A stretch of 64,000 nt of DNA from an uncultured Acetatifactor sp. (GTDB lineage: Bacteria > Bacillota > Clostridia > Lachnospirales > Lachnospiraceae): the NCBI GenBank assembly GCA_947625475.1, contig CANQOL010000004.1, forward strand, positions 1-64,000, given 5' to 3'. Positions 41,334 to 50,351 of the stretch are shown in pieces (position 1 is the first letter of the stretch; each line of letters opens with the position of its first letter). The notes below the pieces were generated by a model, which searched no databases, had not been told where the DNA came from, and worked only from the letters and a program-made list of their open reading frames with translations. The translations under genes were made by a program, and so were the position numbers.

Positions 41334-42860
41334 CTAATCCAGCTTGAACTGGATGGGGGCCACCTCCCCGGTGAGGGGCTTCATCTCATATTCCGGGAAC
41401 TGATCGATCAGCTCCTCCAGACAGAGGGTGGTGTTGTACACGATATCGTGGGCCAGCATCACCACCTTTTTTCTGCCCAGGGTGGTGTCCCTGGCATTTT
41501 TCAGAAGCTGCTCAGGATCGGTCTTTTTCACCGCGTCCTCCAGGCTGGCGTTCCAGTCAAAGTACACAAAGCCCTTCTCGGTCATTTCCTCTATAATTTC
41601 CCGGTAAACCTCCTTGTTGTAGGAGTTGACGCTTCCCCCCGGGAAACGGAAGAGCTTCGCCTCCACCCCGGTAACCTCCTTCACCGTATCCCAGGCCGCC
41701 TGAAAATCCGCCAGATACGCCTCCACGCTCTCATAGATCTTCCCGTAATCGTGGCAGTCGCAGTGGATGCCGATGGTGTGGCCCTCCGCCACGATCCGCC
41801 GGGCCAGCTCCGGGTTTTTCCTCACATTCTCCCCCACCACAAAGAAGGTGGCCTTGATCCCCCGCTCCTTCAAAATATCCAGAACCGCCGCCGTATTCTC
41901 CGCCGAGGGGCCGTCGTCAAAGGTCAGGTACATGGTCTTGGGATGGGCATACAGATCCACCCCCCGGGCAATTCCGTCCGCGATCTGCCGGCAGTACTCC
42001 TGGGTCCCAAGCAGCTCCTCCTCCTGATCGTTGGAGAGGAAACCCGTCTCCACCAGGCAGGCGCTCATGCCGCACTCCCGCAGTACATACAGCTCGTCCG
42101 TCTCCTGAAGCCCCCTGTCCCGGGCCCCGGTACTCTCCGCTGTCTGTCCCTGGACCAGCCGGGCCAGCCTCCGGGAGTCCCCGTCTTCGTCCGCACAGTA
42201 CCAGGTTTCGATCCCTCCGGCCTGGCCCCCTTTTTCCACAGAATTCTGATGAATGCTTATGTAGAGATCCCCCTGGGCCCCAGCGGCGGTCCGGACTCTG
42301 TCCTGGGGAGAGCAGAATACATCCTCCCGCCGGGTCATCACCGTCTCGAACCCCATCTCCGTCAGCTCCTCCTCCAGAAGAAGCGCAATCTGCAGATTCA
42401 CGTCCTTTTCCTGGAGCGCATTACCGCTGCACCCCTCGTCCTCTCCCCCGTGCCCCGGATCCAGCACGATCCGAAGGGGGCCGGTCCGGGCCTCCCAGGG
42501 CCCGGCGCAAAGGTCAGGCGGCATACTTAAGGGTCTCACCAGGAGAGGGGTTTTGTCCCCCGAATCTCCCGGCTCCCCTGCCGTGTCCTCTCCGGCCGGG
42601 CTCTGGGCAGCCAAAACACTCCCCTCCAGGATCTGAGGAAGGTGAAATACGCTGGCCAGACCCAGCGCCCCTGTCAAAAGCAGGACAAATCCCGCCAGCC
42701 CCAGGGCCCCAAGCCCCAGTTTGCCGAGCGCGCTCCTTCTCCTTCTTCCTCCCACACAGCCCCAGGGCGTAAGCCTGCTGCAGCGCAGCCTGGGATCGAA
42801 GCGCCTCCTTCTTCTCCTTTTCCTCCTGCCTTCTCTGCCCCACAATGATCTTCTGTACAT
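41334..42860 (-). CDS. N-acetylmuramoyl-L-alanine amidase fused to a polysaccharide deacetylase
   Basis: This is a 508-residue cell-wall enzyme with two catalytic domains. A very basic cytoplasmic N-terminus (KRRRRRR at 14-20) and a membrane helix near 46-70 anchor it outside. Residues about 129-303 are an Amidase_3 domain with zinc ligands H137 (DPGHGG), E151 and H204 (SIHQNS) and catalytic E271 (ETGF). Residues about 308-500 are a NodB-type deacetylase with DD (315-316), HxxxH (366-370) and RFPGGS. It would cut peptide stems and deacetylate glycan strands. The fusion is unusual in my recollection. Confidence 0.85.
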   Translation of the reverse strand: MYRRSLWGREGRRKRRRRRRFDPRLRCSRLTPWGCVGGRRRRSALGKLGLGALGLAGFVLLLTGALGLASVFHLPQILEGSVLAAQSPAGEDTAGEPGDSGDKTPLLVRPLSMPPDLCAGPWEARTGPLRIVLDPGHGGEDEGCSGNALQEKDVNLQIALLLEEELTEMGFETVMTRREDVFCSPQDRVRTAAGAQGDLYISIHQNSVEKGGQAGGIETWYCADEDGDSRRLARLVQGQTAESTGARDRGLQETDELYVLRECGMSACLVETGFLSNDQEEELLGTQEYCRQIADGIARGVDLYAHPKTMYLTFDDGPSAENTAAVLDILKERGIKATFFVVGENVRKNPELARRIVAEGHTIGIHCDCHDYGKIYESVEAYLADFQAAWDTVKEVTGVEAKLFRFPGGSVNSYNKEVYREIIEEMTEKGFVYFDWNASLEDAVKKTDPEQLLKNARDTTLGRKKVVMLAHDIVYNTTLCLEELIDQFPEYEMKPLTGEVAPIQFKLD

Positions 42861-42940
42861 ATCCGCCGCCTCTTTTCCGCTCCTGCCAGGCCGCTTTCAG
42901 CCCCTGCCGGATTGGATTCCCGGCGGTCCTCTCCCCACGC

Positions 42941-42983
42941 AAAAAGCTCCTGTATCCCTGTTATCACCAGTTTATACAGGAGC
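42941..42983 (-). terminator. Terminator of the sensor-kinase operon
   Basis: Ten-base arms (42946-42955 and 42974-42983) form a perfect stem, followed on the minus strand by five T. It isolates the amidase/deacetylase gene from the operon upstream. Confidence 0.8.
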
Positions 42984-43020
42984 TCCGTCAGAATTTCATC
43001 CTTTTTGCATCACTTTGGCA

Positions 43021-43929
43021 TCATCTTGAAATTTTTAAAAACAGCTCGTTGATCCCCTCGTAGAAGCCCACCGTCACCACCGTGTTTCCCTCCTCCATGC
43101 CGGAGAAGGTATACTTTTGAAAATAGGGCGTGGTCTCCGACAGCGGATTGACAGGCTCATAGGGCTCCGGATCGGTCAGCCCCATGTACCGGCTCCACTT
43201 CTCTATGATATCGTCCGTGTCGATCTCAGACCAGCTCAGGGGCGTCCTCACATAGAACTCATAGAGCTTGCCCGTGTCCGCATCCACATAAGCGTCCAGC
43301 AGACGGTTGGCCTTGTTGGCGGTCTGCTGGCTGGTGGAGAGGCTCACCTTCCACACCAGCACGTTATTTCGGGGCTCCGGCACATCGATGGCGGAGTAGA
43401 GCACGGCGCTGTAGGCCCCGGCGGTCACCGGGCGCACCTCATCCGGCAGGATTTCCAGCTCCTTGAGGGTATCCAGCTCCCCGCTGCAGGCTTCATAGAT
43501 TTCCTCCTGGGAGATTTCTTCCTCCCCCAGCTCCTGACGGCTCACCACAAAGGCGTAATTCCCCGTAAATTCCTCATAGTCCGTCTCCTGGACGGGGACC
43601 AGGCGGGTCATGGCGCTCAGCTCGCTCTCCGGCTGGATCTGCCCCTCCAGACACCGGGAGAGGATATAGAGCTTTTCGTTGGCGTTTAAGGAGTAGCGGT
43701 AGCCCTCCATTCCCGTCTCCAGGGTTTCCTCCCGAATCTGTTCCAGGATCATCCTGTCATGGTAGCTGGAGAGGGCCTCCGGCCCCCAGACAGCCAGCCC
43801 GATCACCAGCACGGTAACGGTGACAAAAACGGGGGTCATCCACCAGCGCCCTCTCTCCTTTCCCAGGGGCCGCTTCCCCGGGCTTTCCTTTTTCAGGCCG
43901 TCAGCAGATTTCTTTTCCTGTCCGCTCAT
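43021..43929 (-). CDS. Membrane-anchored extracytoplasmic protein of a two-component operon
   Basis: This 302-residue protein has a charged cytoplasmic head (1-28), one membrane helix near 32-50 and an extracellular domain of about 250 residues. It is not recognised beyond a general similarity to accessory proteins encoded next to sensor kinases. The gene overlaps the kinase stop by 4 bp (ATGA). GGTGCAGGGGAG precedes the start. It could modulate the sensor kinase, or be its effector at the envelope. Confidence 0.6.
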   Translation of the reverse strand: MSGQEKKSADGLKKESPGKRPLGKERGRWWMTPVFVTVTVLVIGLAVWGPEALSSYHDRMILEQIREETLETGMEGYRYSLNANEKLYILSRCLEGQIQPESELSAMTRLVPVQETDYEEFTGNYAFVVSRQELGEEEISQEEIYEACSGELDTLKELEILPDEVRPVTAGAYSAVLYSAIDVPEPRNNVLVWKVSLSTSQQTANKANRLLDAYVDADTGKLYEFYVRTPLSWSEIDTDDIIEKWSRYMGLTDPEPYEPVNPLSETTPYFQKYTFSGMEEGNTVVTVGFYEGINELFLKISR

Positions 43930-45344
43930 CTCCCCTGCACCTCCTCCCTGTCAGGCAGCACAAACCAGACGCTGGTCCCTTCCCCCGGCTGGCTCTCCAG
44001 CTGAAGCTGGCTGTTGTGGAGACGCAGGATCTCCGCGCACAGGGCCAGTCCCAGGCCGGCGCCGTTTTTCTTCCGGGAGCGGGATTTGTCCACCATATAG
44101 AAGGGCTCCGTCACCTTCTTGATTTCCTCCTTTGGAATGCCGATGCCGTAATCGGTCACCTGGAAGGCGTAGCCGCCCTCCACCCGCTTTCCGTAAATTT
44201 CTACCCGGCCCCCGTTTTCCGATGCCTTGCAGGCGTTGTCCGCCAGATTCATCAGCACGGACTTGATCAGATTGCTCTCCGCATACACCGTTCCTTCCTC
44301 ATAGGAAAAGAAGAACTGATAATCCCCCTTCCCCCCGTAAATCCCCTTCAAATACTCCATCAGGGAAGCGGCGGACACCGGCTGCAGGGAAAGGCTCTCC
44401 CGCCCTGTAACAATAATATCCAGGAGCCGCAGGCTCATGGCCTCCAGGCGCTTTCCCTCCGTGTAGATATAGCTGGCGGACATAAACTGCTTTTCCTCGT
44501 CCAGCCTGCGGGACCGGAGCATGTCCGCGTAGCCGATGATGGCCGTGAGAGGCGTCTTCAGCTCATGGGCGAAGGCGGCGATAAAATCCTCCCTGGCCCG
44601 GACTTCCTCCTGGAGCTTTTCGATATTTTCCTCCAAAGCGTCAGCCATCCTGTTAAAATGCACCGTCAGGCTGCCCAGCTCGTCCCCGCTCACCTGCCTG
44701 GCACGGTAGCCGTAGTCCCCGTCCGCCATCCTGCGGGTGGCCCGGGTCAGGATCCGTATGGGCTTCGTCAGCCAGGAGGAAATAAAGAACATAATCACGG
44801 AACAGCTCACCAGCATCGCCAGCGTCACTCTCCGGTACACGGAAAAGCCCAGGGTCCGCTCCTGAAACACCTCTGTCACATCCCGCATGGTCTCCAGGTA
44901 CAGCTTCCTATCCAGGGCATTCACCAGGATCCCGGTCTGTATGTAGTAGCGATCCCCCACCGGGATGGTCTGATAGACCCGGTTGTCCTCGCCGATGCGC
45001 TGCAGCAGAGTGCTGTCCTGGGCAAAGCCCTCGCTGGCGTAGAGCACCTCCCTGGCCTCGTCGGATATCCGCAGCAGGCGCCTGCTGCCCTGGCTGCCCC
45101 GCTCCAGCTGGGAGCCGATCTCCCTCACCGCCGCATTCTGCAGCAGGTCGTACTTGGTGGGCACGTTCAAGGCCGCCGTCTCAAAGGCGAACTGCAGGAT
45201 ATTGCTCTCGTCCAGGGCCTGGTTTGTCTCCCGCTCCATGGCCGTCTCAAAGACAAAGTTCACAAACAGATACCCGCTGACGCCGAAGGCCACCGCCATA
45301 ATCAGTATGGTCCACAAAAGTAATTTATAGGAAAATTTCATCAC
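43926..45344 (-). CDS. HAMP-containing sensor histidine kinase
   Basis: The 472-residue kinase has TM1 near 8-30, an extracellular sensor region of about 135 residues, TM2 near 172-192, HAMP (192-245) and the phosphoacceptor H260 in FAHELKTPLT. MNLADNACKA (N-box), DYGIGI and GAGLGLAL complete the ATPase domain. The start is a GTG at 45344, or the ATG one codon later; both overlap the response-regulator stop. It pairs with the regulator encoded just upstream. The operon content points to envelope sensing. Confidence 0.88.
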   Translation of the reverse strand: MMKFSYKLLLWTILIMAVAFGVSGYLFVNFVFETAMERETNQALDESNILQFAFETAALNVPTKYDLLQNAAVREIGSQLERGSQGSRRLLRISDEAREVLYASEGFAQDSTLLQRIGEDNRVYQTIPVGDRYYIQTGILVNALDRKLYLETMRDVTEVFQERTLGFSVYRRVTLAMLVSCSVIMFFISSWLTKPIRILTRATRRMADGDYGYRARQVSGDELGSLTVHFNRMADALEENIEKLQEEVRAREDFIAAFAHELKTPLTAIIGYADMLRSRRLDEEKQFMSASYIYTEGKRLEAMSLRLLDIIVTGRESLSLQPVSAASLMEYLKGIYGGKGDYQFFFSYEEGTVYAESNLIKSVLMNLADNACKASENGGRVEIYGKRVEGGYAFQVTDYGIGIPKEEIKKVTEPFYMVDKSRSRKKNGAGLGLALCAEILRLHNSQLQLESQPGEGTSVWFVLPDREEVQGR

Positions 45345-46000
45345 TCATCGATCTCCAGGCGGTAGCCCACCTTGTAGACTGCCACCAGATTTTCCTCCCA
45401 GCCCATCTTCCGGCGGAGCCTCTGCACATGCAGATCCAGGGTGCGGCTGTCCGCGTAGTACTCGTCCCCCCAGACCTTCTCGTAGAGGCGCTCCCGAAAC
45501 AGGGCGATATTTTTGTTGCGCATAAAGAGCACCAGCAGCCCGTACTCCTTGTTGGTGAGCACCACCGGGCGGCCGGCCTTGGTCACCTTCCTGGCCTCCA
45601 CGTCCACCACCACGTCCCCGGCCCGCAGAAGCCGCTGGGTCTTGTTGTACCGGCGCAGGACCACCTCCACCCGGGCCATGAGCTCCACCACCTCGAAGGG
45701 CTTCACCAGGTAATCCTCCGCCCCCAGGCGCAGGCCCTTCACCCGGTCCCGGACCTCATGCCTGGCCGTGATGAAGATCACCGGGATCTTCAGGGGACGG
45801 ATATACTCCATAATATCGTAGCCGTCCACCCCGGGCAGCATCACATCCAGCAGGATCAGATCAAAATTTTCCTTTTCAATCAGATCGATGGCCTCCAGGC
45901 CGTCCTGCACCGCCCGGCACTGATACCCCGCCGCGGACAGGTTCATATCGATCAGATCGCAGATGGGCTTTTCATCGTCCACAATCAACACCTTAATCAT
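45341..46000 (-). CDS. OmpR-family response regulator
   Basis: This 219-residue regulator has acidic residues D8-D9, phosphoacceptor D52 (LLDVMLPG), K100 (LVKPF) and a winged-helix output with TNKEYGLLVLFMRN and RTLDLHVQRLRRKMG. All residues needed for phosphorylation are present. It overlaps the FG-GAP protein gene upstream by 8 bp and the kinase downstream, so it is the middle of a five-gene overlapping unit. Confidence 0.9.
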   Translation of the reverse strand: MIKVLIVDDEKPICDLIDMNLSAAGYQCRAVQDGLEAIDLIEKENFDLILLDVMLPGVDGYDIMEYIRPLKIPVIFITARHEVRDRVKGLRLGAEDYLVKPFEVVELMARVEVVLRRYNKTQRLLRAGDVVVDVEARKVTKAGRPVVLTNKEYGLLVLFMRNKNIALFRERLYEKVWGDEYYADSRTLDLHVQRLRRKMGWEENLVAVYKVGYRLEIDE

Positions 46001-47147
46001 TTGTCCACCCCCAATATTGCCGGACCCTCTCCACCAGCAGCTTCATGTTGTCCCCGGGCTGTATCGTATACTGCTTCATGAACTCCGTGTCCACGTCAAA
46101 GCCGCCGGTGCGCTGATAGTAGATGGCCAGGTTGTCCACCACCTGCATATCCCCCGCCTCGTCCGCATAGCTGTACTTGGCCAGCACCGCCAGATCCGTC
46201 AGGCCGTCCCCGTCTAGGTCCTGACGGGCTGTGCCCCGCAGAGAGTACAGGTTGTCGTACTCCCCCATGGGCTGAAAGCTCCAGACAATGGATCCCTGCT
46301 CATTCACCAGATAAATCATAAAAATGTCAAATTCCCCTATCTGCAGCACCCCGGGCACCACCTCCAGGCGGCCCAGCTTCTCAAAATTCCAGGTATAGTT
46401 CTGCTCTGAGAACACGGTAAAGCCGCTGTCCTCCAGCTCCCGCTTCGTGGTGGCGTTGTACAGCACCTCCGCGGACTGCCCGTTCTTTACGTAAGACAAA
46501 ATCATCCGGGCGCTTTTGTTCATGCTGAAGCGGTTGATCTTGTCGGAGATCCGCCAGTCCCTGTAAAAGCTGCGCTCCCCCTGGAACAGCACGTCCCCCA
46601 CCTTGTAGGGCTTCCCGGCGTACTCCCCCTCCCGGTTCTCGCACAGGGTGATCAGCACAATGTCCGTCAGGCCGTCCCCGTTGGCGTCCTGAAAGGAGAT
46701 GGCGGAAACCCCTCTGTTTGGCTGCTCCAAAGCGCCCAGCTTGCGGTTGTTGGTCTCCAGCTGATTGGTCTTGTACAAAACCTTCCCCTGGCTGTCAGCA
46801 ATGAACAGAGCCATCCGCCGGCAGGAGGTCTCCATGGCGGGGATCACCGTCACCGCTTCCTCCCCGAAGGACTCCAGCACCACCGGGAAAATCTGCCCCT
46901 CTATGGCGTTGTAGCCATAGTTCCCCAGATCCTGGCTGTACTCTATGTCATCAAAGCGCTGCTGATAAGCCTCATATTCCTCCAAAAGCGCCTCCAGCTC
47001 CCCGCTCCGGGCCGCCTTCAGCTCTCCCGGCAGCTCCGCTCCCATCCACAAAAGCGCCCCCAGCAGACCGGCCCCTAAGACAAGCCGGGCGCGCGCGCTG
47101 CCGTTCTGCCCCCGGGAACCTTTTGTTCCTCTTCGACCTTCTCTCAT
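45993..47147 (-). CDS. Secreted or membrane-anchored FG-GAP/VCBS-type protein
   Basis: This 384-residue protein has an N-terminal membrane helix near 20-38 after a basic head. Two calcium-binding FG-GAP-like loops are clear: FQDANGDGLTDIVLI near 152-166 and RQDLDGDGLTDLAVL near 309-323. Such repeats form beta-propellers that bind ligands outside the cell. It overlaps ogt by 4 bp (ATGA) and the regulator by 8 bp. It could be the extracytoplasmic input to the two-component system. The precise ligand is unknown. Confidence 0.7.
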   Translation of the reverse strand: MREGRRGTKGSRGQNGSARARLVLGAGLLGALLWMGAELPGELKAARSGELEALLEEYEAYQQRFDDIEYSQDLGNYGYNAIEGQIFPVVLESFGEEAVTVIPAMETSCRRMALFIADSQGKVLYKTNQLETNNRKLGALEQPNRGVSAISFQDANGDGLTDIVLITLCENREGEYAGKPYKVGDVLFQGERSFYRDWRISDKINRFSMNKSARMILSYVKNGQSAEVLYNATTKRELEDSGFTVFSEQNYTWNFEKLGRLEVVPGVLQIGEFDIFMIYLVNEQGSIVWSFQPMGEYDNLYSLRGTARQDLDGDGLTDLAVLAKYSYADEAGDMQVVDNLAIYYQRTGGFDVDTEFMKQYTIQPGDNMKLLVERVRQYWGWTND

Positions 47148-47668
47148 AGCTCTCCTTTAACGCCGGCCTTCCCTGTTTGGCGCCCCTCCAGCTCCAGAAG
47201 GGCGCGCTTTCTGTCCATGCCCCCCGCGTATCCCGTCAGGGAGCCGTCCGCTCCCACCACCCTGTGGCAGGGCACTATCAGGGAGATCCGATTGCGCCCC
47301 ACGGCTCCGCCCACCGCCCGGGCCGGCACCCCTGCGGACCCCCGCCTGGCGGCAAGCTCCCGGGCGATCTCCCCGTAGGTCCTAACCTGCCCGTAGGGAA
47401 TGGCCCTGAGGATTTCCCAGATCTGTCTTTGAAACTCCGTTCCCGCCAAGGAGACGGGCACCTCAAACCCGGGCTCCCTCCCGGAAAAATAGAGCTCCAG
47501 CCAGGCGCAGGCCAGCGTCAGCACAGGCGTTTCCTTCTCTTCATGCCCCTTCTCCAGCCCCTGGGGGAAATATTTCTGGCCCTCAAACCAAAGCCCGGTC
47601 AGGCAGGGCCCCTGGGCGGCCAGCAGGATCTCTCCCAGGGGAGATCTATAATGACATACACTCTGCAT
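47144..47668 (-). CDS. ogt: Methylated-DNA-protein-cysteine methyltransferase
   Basis: The 174-residue protein is a complete O6-alkylguanine-DNA alkyltransferase, with acceptor C134 in IVPCHRVVG and the conserved FQRQIWEILRAIPYGQVRTYGEIA. It repairs alkylated guanine or thymine by transferring the alkyl group to its own cysteine. The start ATG follows GGAGGGCGGAT; a longer frame is open upstream but covers the promoter. It is the first gene of an operon that otherwise encodes envelope signalling, a surprising pairing. Confidence 0.9.
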   Translation of the reverse strand: MQSVCHYRSPLGEILLAAQGPCLTGLWFEGQKYFPQGLEKGHEEKETPVLTLACAWLELYFSGREPGFEVPVSLAGTEFQRQIWEILRAIPYGQVRTYGEIARELAARRGSAGVPARAVGGAVGRNRISLIVPCHRVVGADGSLTGYAGGMDRKRALLELEGRQTGKAGVKGEL

Positions 47669-47735
47669 ATCCGCCCTCCCTTCCTGCGGACAATAACCAT
47701 GCTTTTGTAGCGTTGTGATGCTTCTCCTGTGGACA

Positions 47736-47764
47736 ATTATAACCCAGTGTGCCCCGAAAATCAA
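47736..47764 (-). promoter_or_regulatory. Promoter of the ogt-sensor operon
   Basis: On the minus strand TTGATT (47759-47764), a 17-bp spacer and a perfect TATAAT (47736-47741), about 70 bp before the ogt start. Confidence 0.8.
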
Positions 47765-47897
47765 CGGTTCCCCGGGGTTTAAAACCCTGCCCGCATCCCT
47801 CCCCTCGGAATTGTGCCTCCCTCCCCCTGAAATTGTGCCCACCCTCCCCCGGAATGCGGCAGAAAAATGCAGGCAGGTGATAATTGCGCCGGCCGCA

Positions 47898-47926
47898 TTG
47901 ACATGGGAAGACAAATCCGATACAAT
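47898..47926 (+). promoter_or_regulatory. Promoter of the SDR gene
   Basis: A perfect TTGACA (47898-47903), a 17-bp spacer and TACAAT (47921-47926), 31 bp before the start codon. Confidence 0.85.
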
Positions 47927-47956
47927 ACAGGAAACTACTTTTATCAGGAGGATGCT

Positions 47957-48715
47957 ATGAATCGATTAAAAGACAAGGTAGCCGTTATCACCGGAGGCAA
48001 TTCCGGCGTAGGAGCCGCCACCGCCAAACTGTTTGCCGCAGAGGGCGCCGCTGTGATCATCACCGCCCGCAGGGAGGCCGCCCTGGAGCAGGTGGCAGAT
48101 GAGATTACCCAGGCCGGAGGAACGGTTCTTGCCGTTTCCACCGATATTTCCAAGCCCGAGGATCCGGAGCGTCTGATGCAGACCGTTATGGACCGGTTCG
48201 GCCGGGTGGACATTCTGGTCAACAACGCCGGGATCCTGGAGGAAGGCTTAAAGCCCATCGACCGCTTCAGCGACGAGGATCTGGACCGCATTGTGGAGAC
48301 CAATCAGAAGGGAACCATGCGCTGTATGCGCGCGGCAAGCAGGAGAATGTCCGCGGGCGCCAGCATTGTCAACGTTGCCTCCGTCGCCGGCTATGAGGGC
48401 TGCGGCGGCGCCGTGTACGTCTCCACAAAGGCAGCCATCATCGGAGTCACCAAGCACACCGCTCTCCGCTTCCAGGCCCAGGGCATCCGCTGCAACGCAG
48501 TCTGCCCCGGCACCATCGTCACCCCTATGACTTCCTCCCTGAAGGCGGATCAGCTGGATCAAGACATGTTCGGAGCCATGGCCACCCACTCTAACCTCCG
48601 CACACAGCCCTGTATGGCGGAGGATGTGGCGAACATCCTTCTCTTCCTGGCCAGCGACGAGTCCCGGGCCATGACCGGTCAGATCCTGGTGACCGATTTC
48701 GGCGCAAGCCTGTAA
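47957..48715 (+). CDS. Short-chain dehydrogenase/reductase
   Basis: The 252-residue enzyme has the NAD(P)-binding GGNSGVG at residues 13-19, the NNAG motif near 88-91, a serine in VNVASVAG and the catalytic YVSTK near 152-156. It is thus a classical SDR with all catalytic residues. AGGAGG lies six bases before the ATG. It stands alone between its own promoter and a weak terminator. The substrate cannot be assigned. Confidence 0.88.
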   Translation: MNRLKDKVAVITGGNSGVGAATAKLFAAEGAAVIITARREAALEQVADEITQAGGTVLAVSTDISKPEDPERLMQTVMDRFGRVDILVNNAGILEEGLKPIDRFSDEDLDRIVETNQKGTMRCMRAASRRMSAGASIVNVASVAGYEGCGGAVYVSTKAAIIGVTKHTALRFQAQGIRCNAVCPGTIVTPMTSSLKADQLDQDMFGAMATHSNLRTQPCMAEDVANILLFLASDESRAMTGQILVTDFGASL

Positions 48716-48720
48716 CAATT

Positions 48721-48746
48721 TCCCCCTGTATTCCGGGGAGGTTTTT
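48721..48746 (+). terminator. Weak terminator after the SDR gene
   Basis: A short TCCCC/GGGGA stem with a nine-base loop is followed by GG and five T. Confidence 0.4.
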
Positions 48747-48760
48747 GTAAAAAATGTCCT

Positions 48761-48789
48761 TTGACAGAGGGTATTCCCTTTTGTAAAAT
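48761..48789 (+). promoter_or_regulatory. Promoter upstream of the MATE gene
   Basis: A perfect TTGACA (48761-48766), a 17-bp spacer and TAAAAT (48784-48789). Transcription should begin about five bases before the terminator hairpin described next. Confidence 0.8.
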
Positions 48790-48800
48790 GATCCTGTAAA

Positions 48801-48852
48801 GCGTGTGGCACCCGGTGCGTAAATCCAGCACCGGAGGCCACGCGCTTTTTTT
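48801..48852 (+). terminator. Strong intrinsic terminator in the MATE leader
   Basis: A nine-pair outer stem (one G-T), a two-base bulge on each side and a perfect seven-pair inner stem enclose a nine-base loop, followed by seven T at 48846-48852. It lies between the promoter and the start at 48912. Confidence 0.85.
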
Positions 48853-48911
48853 GCGGCGGAAAATGCCCTGAAAGAGGCACCCGCCCATTTAGGAAAAGGA
48901 GCTGACAAAAA

Positions 48912-50351
48912 ATGGAAATGAAAACCGAAACAAAAATCCACCGGTCCCTGGAGACATCCCTGGAAACGGAACCCGTGGGAAAACTCATGGGCCGCTACGC
49001 CGTGCCCTGTATCATCTCTCTCTTGGTGGGAGCCCTCTACAATATTGTAGACCAGATCTTTATCGCCAACGCGGATTATCTGGGCTCCTACGGGAACGCC
49101 GCCAACACGGTAGTGTTCCCCCTTACGGTAATCGCCCTGGCCGTGGCGGTTATGATCGGGGACGGCTGCTGCGCCTTTGTGAGCCTGAGCCTGGGAAAGG
49201 GGGAACCGGAAAACGCCAGAAAGAGCGTGGGAGGATGCGTGGTTCTGACCCTTGTGTGCAGCCTGATCCTCTGCGCCCTCTACCTGATTCTTGCAGGGCC
49301 CATCCTCACCCTGTTCGGAGGCACTGTCAGCCGGGAGACCTTCCAATACTCCAGGGAATATTTTTTCTATATCTCCCTGGGCATCCCCTTTTACATGTTC
49401 GGGCAGGCATTAAACCCCATCATCCGGGCGGACGGCTCTCCCAAGTTTGCCATGCTTTCCACCCTGGCCGGAGCCGTGATCAATATCCTTCTGGATCCCC
49501 TGTTCATCTTCCGCTTCCGGTGGGGCATGACGGGCGCCGCCGTGGCCACAGTGGCCGGGCAGGCGGTGACGGCGGCCCTGGCCCTGTGGTATCTGCTGCA
49601 CATGAGGCTGGTGCGGCCGGCGGGAAATGATTTCCGTCCCTGCCGCCGGATCCTTGGCAGGACCCTCACTTTGGGCATTACCAGCTTCCTGTCCCAGATC
49701 TCTCTGGTGGCAGCCATGGCCGCCATCAACAACATGATCCGGGTCTGCGGCGCCCGGGATCCCATTTTCTCCCTGGAGCAGTACGCCCAGATCCCCATGG
49801 CGGTGGTGGGCATCGTAATGAAATTCTTCCAGATCGTGATCTCCGTCGTGGTAGGCATGGCGGCGGGCTGCATCCCCATCGCCGGCTACAATATGGGCGC
49901 GGGACGCAGGGACAGGGTAAAGGGCCTGTTCCTGCGGCTGCTGGCGGCGGAGGCGGCCGTGGGAGCCGGCGCCCTTCTCATCGCCGAGCTGTGCCCGGAC
50001 CGGCTGATCCGGCTCTTCGGCGCGGCAAACGAGAGCTCCTACTACACCGGCTTCGCCATCCGGGCCTTCCGGATCTATCTGTGCATGCTGCCCCTTGCCT
50101 GTGTGAACAAAGCCTGCTTCATCTTCCTGCAGGCCATGGGCCGGGCGGCCGCCTCCACCGCCCTCTCTATGGTGCGGGAGATCGCATTCGGCGTGGGCTT
50201 CGCCCTCCTGCTCCCGGTTTTCTGGGGGCTGGACGGAGTGCTGTACTCCATGCCCCTGTCGGATTTCCTCACCTTTGGGATCTCTGTGTGTCTGATCCTT
50301 CAGACCTGCCGGGCTCTGGGGGCCGCTTCCCCCCGTCTGCGCGTCTCTTAG
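48912..50351 (+). CDS. MATE-family multidrug exporter
   Basis: This is a 479-residue, 12-helix transporter. VGALYNIVDQIFIA and FGQALNPIIRADGSPKFAML are classical for the MepA-like MATE branch. It should exchange cations for drugs or metabolites. GGAAAAGGAGCTGAC precedes the ATG. The leader contains a promoter and then a terminator hairpin, so expression probably needs readthrough. The last 83 bp overlap the end of the convergent surface-protein gene. Confidence 0.88.
   Translation: MEMKTETKIHRSLETSLETEPVGKLMGRYAVPCIISLLVGALYNIVDQIFIANADYLGSYGNAANTVVFPLTVIALAVAVMIGDGCCAFVSLSLGKGEPENARKSVGGCVVLTLVCSLILCALYLILAGPILTLFGGTVSRETFQYSREYFFYISLGIPFYMFGQALNPIIRADGSPKFAMLSTLAGAVINILLDPLFIFRFRWGMTGAAVATVAGQAVTAALALWYLLHMRLVRPAGNDFRPCRRILGRTLTLGITSFLSQISLVAAMAAINNMIRVCGARDPIFSLEQYAQIPMAVVGIVMKFFQIVISVVVGMAAGCIPIAGYNMGAGRRDRVKGLFLRLLAAEAAVGAGALLIAELCPDRLIRLFGAANESSYYTGFAIRAFRIYLCMLPLACVNKACFIFLQAMGRAAASTALSMVREIAFGVGFALLLPVFWGLDGVLYSMPLSDFLTFGISVCLILQTCRALGAASPRLRVS

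Noticed and set aside
48790-48911. Known riboswitch (guanidine-type) before the MATE gene
   Set aside because: No ACGR-type loops or ykkC-like multi-helix pattern could be seen; only one terminator hairpin is evident.
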